DNA from: Rheum nobile
Lineage: Eukaryota > Streptophyta > Magnoliopsida > Caryophyllales > Polygonaceae
Direction: 5' to 3'
Assembly (NCBI GenBank): GCA_027886185.1
Contig: WOAB01000563.1
Location: forward strand, 1,426,001-1,490,000
DNA: 64,000 nucleotides
This document shows positions 57,201 through 64,000 of the stretch, piece by piece. Every line of letters starts with the position of its first letter. The stretch's first letter is position 1. The position numbers were made by a program, and so were the translations under genes. The notes under the pieces are model-generated. The model was not told the origin of the DNA and ran no database searches. It worked only from the letters and a program-made list of their open reading frames with translations.

Positions 57201-59362
57201 TGGGGTCCCTCTTGGTCGAGTCCTTCTTAGGTCTCCCCTTACTAGTATCTCCGCACGGGGGCTCTCTCAAGGTAAAAGTGCTCGGGTTATGGTAGTCACC
57301 GTATCTTGTTGTGAGAACGCATAACAACTCGTTGGGCATTTCCTTGCCTTCCCAGTCTTGGTACATCTTCTTCATTAAGACATCTTGTCTTGAAATATGC
57401 TCAGTATCATCACTTCCGAGATCTTCATGGCCTACTCCTTCCCACTTTATTTGTTTCCAAAATAAATGGATTTCACTTGGCAATATTGGGATACCAGCCT
57501 CTACATATCTCTTGATCGTGTGTGGGCAAGGCAACCCAAGCGAGGATCTCCACCATACATCGCGGCATTCTTCATCAGGTATCTTTCCCTCCTTTTCCCG
57601 AATAGCTTGTTTGTATAGTAATCTTATGCACTCGTCCGATATCTTGTACTCAAGGCGACTGAAAAAAATCTTCACCCATTGGGGCCCATCCTTTATGACA
57701 GTGGCCAACTTAAAAATGCTATGCTCCATAGACCCCTTAATGACACGTATATGATCATTCATAAATTTCACTTCATATTATTTTTCCCATAGGCACAAAG
57801 TAGTACAAATGAAAATAATACAACGAGCCTAACAGATTACACACACCTGATCTGTGAACATATTGTCGATGTGTACTACGATCGTGTCAAACCCTCCAAC
57901 AAATGATTTTACGGTGTCCTTGAGCATAGAGCGATGAGACTCGACCCTGCCAAATAATACTCATGTTATACTTCATAAAAAAATAATACGTATCTAACGA
58001 GAAAATATGTTATATAATTTACTTGTTTGATGATCTTGTGGCAAAATGAAGAATATGATTAGACCATGCATCAACTAACTTCTTTTTATGCTCATTAAGC
58101 CAAACTTCCTCGACGTACTGCATAAACGTACCTTTATTTCACTTGTCCCTCAAATACTTAAGTCGTGACTCGTACACATTCTCCGTGAGTGACCTTAACA
58201 ACCAACGGATATTCCCCGTAAAATGCTTAACACTTTTGTTGCACATATTCCCGGTGACCTTTGCTTCAACATTGCGGTTCACATGGACCCTACACAACAA
58301 ATGGTGTGCATTGGGAAAGACTATTGGGACAACCTTCACAACTGCCAAATCTCGGTCTGACATGATCGCCGTAGGTTCTTTTTTACCGAACAAGGATTCC
58401 AAACGCCGCATGGCCATACGTAGTGCTCTGTTATCTCATTTCGCATGAATACGATGGCAATACAGTAGTTAGGGTTTGTGCAAGTGAACCCAACAATCTC
58501 CAAACACGGCATACCGTACCTATACATGTACATTCAAAAAGAAAATAAGATGCAATTAGATAGTACAAATGTAGTGAAAAGTTAAAACTAAAGATTACCT
58601 GTTGGTCTTGTAGGTTGTATCCATAATGATGACGTGGGGGAACAAACCTAACAAGTGCTTGGAGTCGGGATGACTAATAAAAAGATCACTCACAACCTCC
58701 TTCACCACATACTTCCCCTTTTCTTTCATCTTAACCTTAACCCTTTCAACGTTCGCATAATATCATTTAGACCTTAGAAATTCCAACGTGAATTGCGTCA
58801 CTGTCAAATGGCCCCTAGATTTCTTCCTCTCCCTAGCCTTACAAGTGTACACTTGACTCCTTGATGTCAAGCATTTCGGATCTACTCTGACAAAAAGAGA
58901 AATAATGTTCTTCGGCGTCGAGCCGGTGGCAGACAACAACTTCACCGCCTCGATTTGATCCGCATCAAGGCATCTAACAAAAGCATGCCCCAATAAGGAT
59001 GTTGGGATGTCATGGGTGTGCCATCCACATATGACCTTTCAACTCCACTTACTCTCTTTTGATAACAACCCGTGCATCTCAAACGGGCACTCACTATTCT
59101 TTGTCCTCGTTGACCGGTTCGATTTAGGGGTTGGCTCGGAACCTTCGACCGCCTTATTCTTCACCGGTTTGTATGATCCAGACTTCTTACATGATAGTAT
59201 CACCTTTCGATCCCATGATTTTTGTATGACAATCAAAATGTTCAGTTCCTTGCCCACTGAACAAACCCATTGAATCATACTCTGTCTATCACCCCATTCC
59301 TCATCCGTAGTAAAATGAGAAGAAAAATCGACACTCACAAAGTTGGTGCGACTAGAATCATC

Positions 59363-59848
59363 CTATTTATTTCACAAACATTGGTATTCATTATATGTAT
59401 ACATAAATACAAACTAAGATAAATACTCATATTCTACACCAACAAAGTGTTCTATACCTAACCTAATGTTCTACCCTAAAAATCATGGTGCAAATATGAT
59501 ACACGTAGAAAATTTAAACATTTGTCTGTTCTCCTCATTTACTTCAATTTAAATAAATACTTTCCAATTCTACGCTAATTACATAATTTATCACATTTCT
59601 ACAGTAACATGATGTTCTAATGTAAAAACCTATACTAATATTCTACAATAACATAGTCAATATCATTTATTACTGATATTCTATACTAATATACATACAA
59701 TATCTCTGACATAGAACTATTACTAATAAGAATTTGTTAACATATAACTTACCACTAATAATGTGCACTAACATACATGTAATATCTACAAAATATAATG
59801 TACAACTACTACACTAACATAATAATACTAAATCCATAGTATACGTAC
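59363..59848 (-). other. Intron 1 of the MULE transposase gene
   Basis: AT-rich sequence between donor GTACGT and acceptor AATAG. Nothing else is seen. Confidence 0.6.
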
Positions 59849-60045
59849 CAGTACATTATCTTCACTAATCGATTCAAGACCGGGCCCATCGACTACACTT
59901 GAGAACGACATTCTCTCTCTTACTATTGTGCTTCGAAATTGTGTACATGTGAAGAATGCATATGGAAGAAACAAATATATACAAGTGTGGGGAATTCGAC
60001 CGTTGGGGAATTCGACCGTTCAAAAAAAGGGACACTTTTAAACGC

Positions 60046-60275
60046 GCGCTACTACGTAACGTTTACAATTCCCATAGGTTCCATTAAACCGGGCCCATTT
60101 TAATCGAACCAATTTTTTTTTGAAATCTCAATAATTCCTAAAAAATACAAAAAAAGTTACACGCCATACTGTGGCGTTTAAAAAAAAAAAGTGCTACCAG
60201 GTGGCGTTTAACACCTAGTGCGAAAACTAAAAAAGCCGATGCAAAACCGAACCCCCTAAAATAATTATAGACTTG
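60046..60275 (-). repeat. Right terminal inverted repeat of the MULE
   Basis: Contains palindromes CGCGCTACTACGTAACGTTT, ACACGCCATACTGTGGCGTT and GTGCTACCAGGTGGCGTTT, then a GTGCGAAAAC / GATGCAAAACCG segment. Its outer part is similar to the inverse complement of 29720-29833. Confidence 0.6.
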
Positions 60276-60319
60276 TCAAATAATTTTTCGTGACATCCAC
60301 TCCATTTCTAGTATAATTA

Positions 60320-60437
60320 GGGTCTGTTTGGATTTTCTAATAGAATGCATTAAAATTTATATTATTCTATATCAAATTGTATTAAATCATCAATTTAATG
60401 CAAAATAATGCATTGTTGGGGGAATCCAAACGGACCC
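60320..60437. mobile_element. Tourist-like MITE, 118 bp
   Basis: Starts GGGTCTGTTTGGATTTTC and ends with the matching inverse GAATCCAAACGGACCC, flanked by TTA on both sides (60317-60319 and 60438-60440). A TTA duplication and GGG-type ends are typical of PIF/Harbinger-derived Tourist MITEs. The interior is AT-rich and non-coding. Confidence 0.93.
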
Positions 60438-60440
60438 TTA

Positions 60441-60917
60441 AGTTCCAATACACTGGTCTGTGTTTTAAAACAAAAAAATGTTAACTGAAGACACGTGGAT
60501 AATATCAATATGACAGCTTATAATCCAAGGGACATATACTTTCACATTACTTAACCACTTTTGTATTTCTATGATCACTATACATTTGCAAATAAAAGAA
60601 TAGGTAAATTGCTTGTAACATCTTCCTAGCTTGAATTGTTGACCAAAAAATGACATAGAAATGTTGATAATGACAGCTGAAGGACAAGAAGTGAAGAATA
60701 TTTTAATGAGAACAAACAGTAAACTGTTTTCTAAATATTGAACATGCACCATGAAATATTTGAACCTCACATTCGAAGAAATGAAGGTTTTTTTGGGTCG
60801 AAAGAAATTAGCTTTTTAAATGGAAGTAAAGCAGATACCAATTGGCAGTGCAAGAAAGGGCAATTCTGTTGAGCTTCTGTGTTTTTTGATATCGTGATGA
60901 GGTTTGCTTAATTTGTT
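60441..60917. other. Intergenic between the MITE and the U1 gene
   Basis: A short - strand frame (60465-60770) shows no recognisable domain and has AT-rich composition; it is not called as a gene. Nothing else is seen. Confidence 0.4.
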
Positions 60918-60970
60918 TCCCACATCGGAAACTATGTGGAGATAAGAAGATAAGGGGAAGGTATAAAAAA
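60918..60970 (+). promoter_or_regulatory. USE and TATA box of a plant snRNA gene
   Basis: TCCCACATCG (60918-60927) is the plant upstream sequence element. TATAAAAAA (60962-60970) is the TATA box. The 34-bp gap between them is the RNA polymerase II-type spacing; polymerase III snRNA genes have about 10 bp less. The TATA box starts 31 bp before the RNA start. Confidence 0.88.
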
Positions 60971-60992
60971 CGAGAGCAGACTTCTTGCCAAA

Positions 60993-61111
60993 ATACTTAC
61001 CTGGACGGAGTCAATGGGCGATCAACAAGGCTCATGGGCCTAACGTCTTCCCGATGTGGGAGAACGTATGTCATAATTTGTGACTGTGGGTGCCTGCGTT
61101 TGCGCGGCCCC
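60993..61111 (+). ncRNA. U1 snRNA-like gene lacking stem-loop II
   Basis: The 5' end ATACTTACCTGGACGGAGTC matches the U1 start, including ACTTACCTG, which pairs with 5' splice sites. Stem-loop I follows (GGGCGATCA..AAGGCTCATGGGCC). Then the sequence passes directly to a stem-loop III-like CTTCCCGATGTGGGAG, the Sm site AATTTGTGA and the 3' stem-loop (CCTGCGTTTGCGCGGCCCC). At 119 nt it is about 40 nt shorter than plant U1. The stem-loop II region that binds the U1A protein is not there. With an intact promoter it could be transcribed. It may be a variant or a pseudogene. Confidence 0.88.
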
Positions 61112-61128
61112 TTTGTAGGATCGTACGT

Positions 61129-61970
61129 TGTTAGTTAAACAAGGGAACTGAGAGTTCAGTTCCTAAGCAGCGGAATAAGTAACGAATATGAATTCAGGAC
61201 AAGTTCCTTAGAGTGGGAACCTTTGATAACCAACTAGTTATCCAGGATAAAACCCACTACTTCTTTTTCAAGAGGATTTCAAAGTCTACTTCTTGTATTA
61301 ATACTTTGGTTACAATCAACTAGAATAGAACCTACAGATTAAAGTCTTAGACACACTAAAGACTCTCTACCTAGTTCAACCTAACCAAGTAACAAGCAAG
61401 TAACTTACTACGTTCTTCTTTAAAGAACTCGGCACAAGTTTCTTCACTGCACTGGAATTGTAATCTTCGTGAATGCGTGAGAATGAGAGAGGTTTGACTA
61501 TCTTATTTATATGACCTAATTACCGAAAGAAACAAGTCTTCAATAATAAGATCACATAAATAAAATAATCAAAAGAAATCGTTAAAGATAACATTTGTTT
61601 CCAAATATTATCTTTACCGATTTTTACAACTTTGTTTCCATAAAAGATAATCCTTTTAAGCTCCTAAAATATATGGAAACTGGATAGGATCTTTAGTTCT
61701 CTCTCCAACTAAGATCTACCCTAATTCAGCCCGCCGCCGCCTTCACAGATTCATCCAAGTGATTCTGGCGCCAGCAAGCTTCAGTTCCTTCCGCCAGTTC
61801 CCAAGTCTGGCGTCACTGTCTCTGTTCCATGCTTTCAAGTCCAAATGTCCCTGTTTGTCACACTTAAGCAAACATTAATAGCAAAGGAGTTTGTCATTAT
61901 CAAAACTAGGAGAACTGAGGAAGGGAACTCAGTTAGGGAACTGAAGTTCCCAAAAGTTCACTTCCTAACA
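61129..61970 (-). repeat. 3' LTR of the SIRE-like element
   Basis: 842 bp. On the - strand it starts TGTTAGGAAGTGAAC and ends GTTTAACTAACA, a short inverted TGTTAG/CTAACA terminus. It contains repeated GGGAACT(C/G)AG motifs. It begins 17 bp after the U1 RNA end. Confidence 0.82.
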
Positions 61971-61985
61971 ATTTCCCCCTTTTTG
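61971..61985 (-). other. Polypurine tract of the SIRE-like element
   Basis: On the - strand CAAAAAGGGGGAAAT directly precedes the LTR start. Confidence 0.85.
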
Positions 61986-62497
61986 ATGATGACAAACTTT
62001 GTAGAACTGGCACATCGAAATAGGCGTAAGTAATATGAGATAAGGAACAGAGAATGACTAGAAGTAGAAAGATCATTAGTGAATTGCATATTCCCCCTTA
62101 ACACCAGACCTAGTTCCTTAGTTCCCCCTTAACGAGACAAGTAGATTAGATTTCCTTTCAGCCTATTAGTTCCAGATTGCCAGATTCATTCCCCCTTTTG
62201 ACATCATCGAAAAGAGTCAGTTAGATGAGTAACACACAGAAAATGGAGAGATGAATAATCTAATGCTGAACTCTAGAGAAATGGCACCGTAATAAAGATT
62301 GAAAACAGATAATAAACGGAGCAGGTAGCACAAGATAAGTTCATTAAATATTAAAAGGGCAGGAACTACATAAGCATAGCAGAAAGCAAAAGAAAACACT
62401 CAGAGACACACAAAAAGGGATCATGATATGGAAGGGTGATCCTAAGGGAACTAAGAGTTCCGTGTCATCTGAGAAGGGAACTAAACATTGTTCCTTG

Positions 62498-62947
62498 CTA
62501 CTCTGTGCCCTTGGCCCTGTGAGCTCTGTCCTCCGCAATCTTGTCATCAACCAGCCTTCGAATTTCCTTGGCGAGGGCGCCAGTGCACTTCCACAGATCC
62601 ACCATCATCTCTTGGGTGTTGTGGGTTCCTTTCTCCACGGCATCAGCAACCTTGTCAAAGCCGGTGATCAAAGCGTGCTCGATATGGGCCAAGCTGCTGA
62701 GCAGCACATGAGTATCCGACACCAGACGAGGATCAGATCGGCCAGGCAGCATTTCCTCCTCAAAATCTTCTGCCTCAGACATCTCATCAATATGGGCCTT
62801 CTTAGCCAGGCGTCGCACTGTGGCCATGGTGAGGATGTGGGAGAAGTGGGTCTCGGGAATATCATCAGGGTAGAGACCAAGATTGGAGAGGAGGAGTTTG
62901 ATGACGTGTGGGTAGGGGAGGCCAAAAAGATCTTCTCTAACTGCCTT
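62498..62947 (-). pseudogene. Env-like ORF3 fragment of the SIRE-like element
   Basis: A frame after a TAA reads EDLFGLPYPHVIKLLLSNLG, then ETHFSHILTMATVRRLAKKA. It continues through an acidic and helical stretch (DEMSEAEDFEEEM, then AHIEHALITGFDKVADAVEKG) to ALAKEIRRLVDDKIAEDRAHR. It resembles the extra frame downstream of pol in SIRE elements, where a coiled coil is usual. No membrane segment is visible here. Upstream sequence (63102-62950) is in another phase, so the 5' half is frameshifted. Confidence 0.55.
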
Positions 62948-62949
62948 TT

Positions 62950-63707
62950 ATAACCCTGAATCGGAAATTCTATCCAAATTCGGCCGTTGCAAGATCTTGA
63001 GCAAAATAAGGGAACCCGGATAATATCTTGTTCAAACGGCCAGAAATTACTACGTTCAAGATTCTCACCATAAATAAACTCATCATCATAATTGCAGATC
63101 AATCAAATCAGATCTTCGTTCAAATCCGGCTGAGAGAGGGAAACAGCTAGTAGAGCAATAACTGTGCTATCTTGGGACGCGGCAACTGACAGATTTGCAG
63201 GTTTAAAATATCTGGCCGTTGAGGCGGCGAACTCAGTTCCTTTCCTCAGCGAATGACACGGAACTAGGGAAATATGGGCACATTTGATGTAGGGAACCAA
63301 GCAAACACTCAAGAAAGTACATGCCCATATAACTGAATTTAGGAAGGCAATTTTGACACTACACAGATAATTCCCAGTGTGGACTAAACAAAAAAAAGGT
63401 CATAAGGAATTATACAGTGTAATCAGGCTTAGGGACGGCTTGTAGTCAATCATCATTTCAGTTTGCAATATAGGATAGATGTGATCAAATTGACTATTTT
63501 ATGGCTAATCAAAGAGATGTAGACAAGCACAGAAAATATCATGAAAGAACATGTGTGGATGCTGTAATTTAGAACATGCTTTAGAATCAAAATTACAGGA
63601 CATGCGAGTGTCAGCACAAAATCAACAATCATCAATAATTTCAGTGGAACCATAGAGCTTATCAAATCTAGGCAAAGCAAGGGAGCGATGAATGACAACT
63701 GGAACTA
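62950..63707 (-). other. Spacer between pol and env-like frame
   Basis: Contains short open stretches (63103-63312 and 63453-63698) without recognisable domains. I see no other feature. Confidence 0.45.
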
Positions 63708-64000
63708 CTAGTTTAGGGAAATCATTCCTAGAAGTAGCCTAAAGGATTCGTAAGGTTCTCGATTGAGTGCCTTGGTGAATATATCGGCAATTTGATCTTC
63801 TGTCCTACAATGTTCTAGCACAATGTTACCTTTCTCAACATGATCACGTAAAAAATGATGCCTTATATCAATATGCTTGGTTCGAGTATGATGCACAGGA
63901 TTCTTAGAAATATTGATTGCACTGGTATTGTCACATAGGATTTTAAGGGAACCGAAAGACATACCAAAGTCCGCAAGTTGTTGTTTGAGCCAGAGGAGTT
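63708..64000 (-). pseudogene. Copia pol, end of RNase H (partial, continues beyond window)
   Basis: Read on the - strand from the window edge: LLWLKQQLADFG, then LCDNTSAINISKNPVHHTRT and KHIDIRHHFLRDHVE. EDQIADIFTKAL and a TAG stop at 63708-63710 follow. This is the conserved C-terminal RNase H of Ty1/copia polyproteins. The visible part is open. Whether the full gene is intact cannot be judged. Confidence 0.88.

Larger units (their letters stand above)
56245..59911 (-). pseudogene. MULE transposase gene with FAR1-type N-terminus and C-terminal OTU domain
   Basis: Read on the - strand, exon 1 (59911-59849) starts MSFSSVVDGPG. Exon 2 (59362-58599) has the FAR1-like DNA-binding part with C-P-F and H-x-H (ICGWHTHDI), then MULE sequence ending IIMDTTYKTNR. 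Exon 3 (58519-58023) has EIVGFTCTN, MSDRDLAVVKVVPIVFP and LLCRVHVNRNV of the DDE core. Exon 4 (about 57947-57847) reads RVESHRSMLKDTVKSFVGGF. Exon 5 (57771 down) has the SWIM-like WWRSSLGLPCPHTIKRYV, a Lys/Glu-rich linker, and an OTU cysteine-protease fold with VEDVQGDGHCGYRS. OTU remnants run to about 56245. Several TGG to TGA stops and a frameshift in the linker inactivate it. Confidence 0.87.
29704..60280. mobile_element. Large MuDR-like MULE, split by retrotransposon insertions (inferred extent)
   Basis: The left end (29720-29833) and the inverse complement of the right end (60160-60270) align over about 100 bp. Both have ATAATG/TTTTA-AGGGT..TTGT, then a TTTTTGCAC or TTTTCGCAC block, then an AACGC.AC..GGTAGC palindrome. 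The same palindrome family recurs only within this span (54.85-55.34, 55.88-55.98 and 60.05-60.21 kb). Between the ends are a PMD gene (+), a GRF gene (+) and an OTU-bearing MULE transposase gene (-). Without the 20-kb Tat/Tekay nest (29834 to about 50310) the element would be about 10 kb. The exact ends and the 9-bp target duplication were not resolved. Confidence 0.6.
61129..64000 (-). mobile_element. SIRE-like Ty1/copia element, 3' part, running off the window
   Basis: In - strand order come the end of pol (63708-64000), a spacer, an env-like frame (62498-62947), the polypurine tract (61971-61985) and the 3' LTR (61129-61970). The CAAAGTTTGTCATCATCAAA block right before the polypurine tract is typical of SIRE/Maximus elements, as is an extra ORF after pol. 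The 5' part lies to the right of the window. The left target-site pentamer would be TACGT (61124-61128). Confidence 0.85.

Noticed and set aside
56893..57324. 143-codon + strand frame rich in Ser and Pro
   Set aside because: It is antisense to the Lys/Glu-rich linker of the transposase.
60465..60770. 101-codon - strand frame
   Set aside because: It is AT-rich with no recognisable domain and no start context or homologous pattern; probably chance.
62423..62953. 176-codon + strand frame
   Set aside because: It is the shadow of the - strand env-like frame of the SIRE element. The - strand has the recognisable order relative to pol and polypurine tract.

Overview
This is nuclear DNA of a flowering plant, probably a eudicot. 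The evidence is spliced genes with GT-AG introns, an RNA polymerase II-type plant U1 snRNA promoter, plant-specific transposon families and a plant GT61 glycosyltransferase. The species cannot be told from the window. Most of the sequence is nested transposable elements. Only one protein gene looks intact: a three-exon GT61 glycosyltransferase at 22279-25509 (+). Other non-transposon genes are a two-exon fragment of a choline/ethanolamine kinase gene (13368-14068) and a U1 snRNA-like gene lacking stem-loop II (60993-61111).

Layout. 1-6523: low-complexity AT-rich DNA with a 5'-truncated RTE-type LINE (1716-3010, -), a tRNA-derived SINE-like stretch, a non-autonomous hAT element with an exact 8-bp target duplication (5025-5623) and a Helitron-like end. 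6524-12930: a decayed Tekay-type Ty3/gypsy element with a 2.3-kb LTR carrying a 38-bp minisatellite, joined at about 10940 to the integrase half of a different chromovirus. 13368-17340: kinase gene fragment with a reverse-oriented solo LTR (14138-16547) in its intron. 17340-19980: a CACTA-type terminus abutting a truncated Mutator-like (MULE) transposase gene. 20426-21722: a long-inverted-repeat DNA transposon. 22087-25509: the GT61 gene. 26540-28900: copia fragments in permuted order. 29178-29698: a copia solo LTR.

29704 to about 60280 is best read as one large MULE opened up by later insertions. Its similar inverted ends lie near 29.72-29.83 kb and 60.05-60.27 kb. It carries a plant mobile domain (PMD) gene on +, a small GRF zinc-finger gene on +, and a FAR1/MULE transposase with a C-terminal OTU domain on -. 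The PMD and transposase genes converge, as the two genes of maize MuDR do. A Tat-lineage Ty3/gypsy element (29834-50310) with dual RNase H and an antisense ORF lies in its left arm. That Tat copy was hit twice: by a reverse-oriented, internally deleted LTR element in gag (30151-31703, duplication GGTAC), and by a complete 10.8-kb Tekay chromovirus in the antisense ORF (37367-48156, duplication GTGTA).

60320-60437 is a Tourist-like MITE with a TTA duplication. 60918-61128 holds the U1 gene with its USE and TATA box. From 61129 to the window edge runs a SIRE-like Ty1/copia element on the - strand (LTR, polypurine tract, env-like ORF, end of pol). Nearly all element genes carry stops or frameshifts, and many of the stops look like C-to-T changes at methylatable cytosines.
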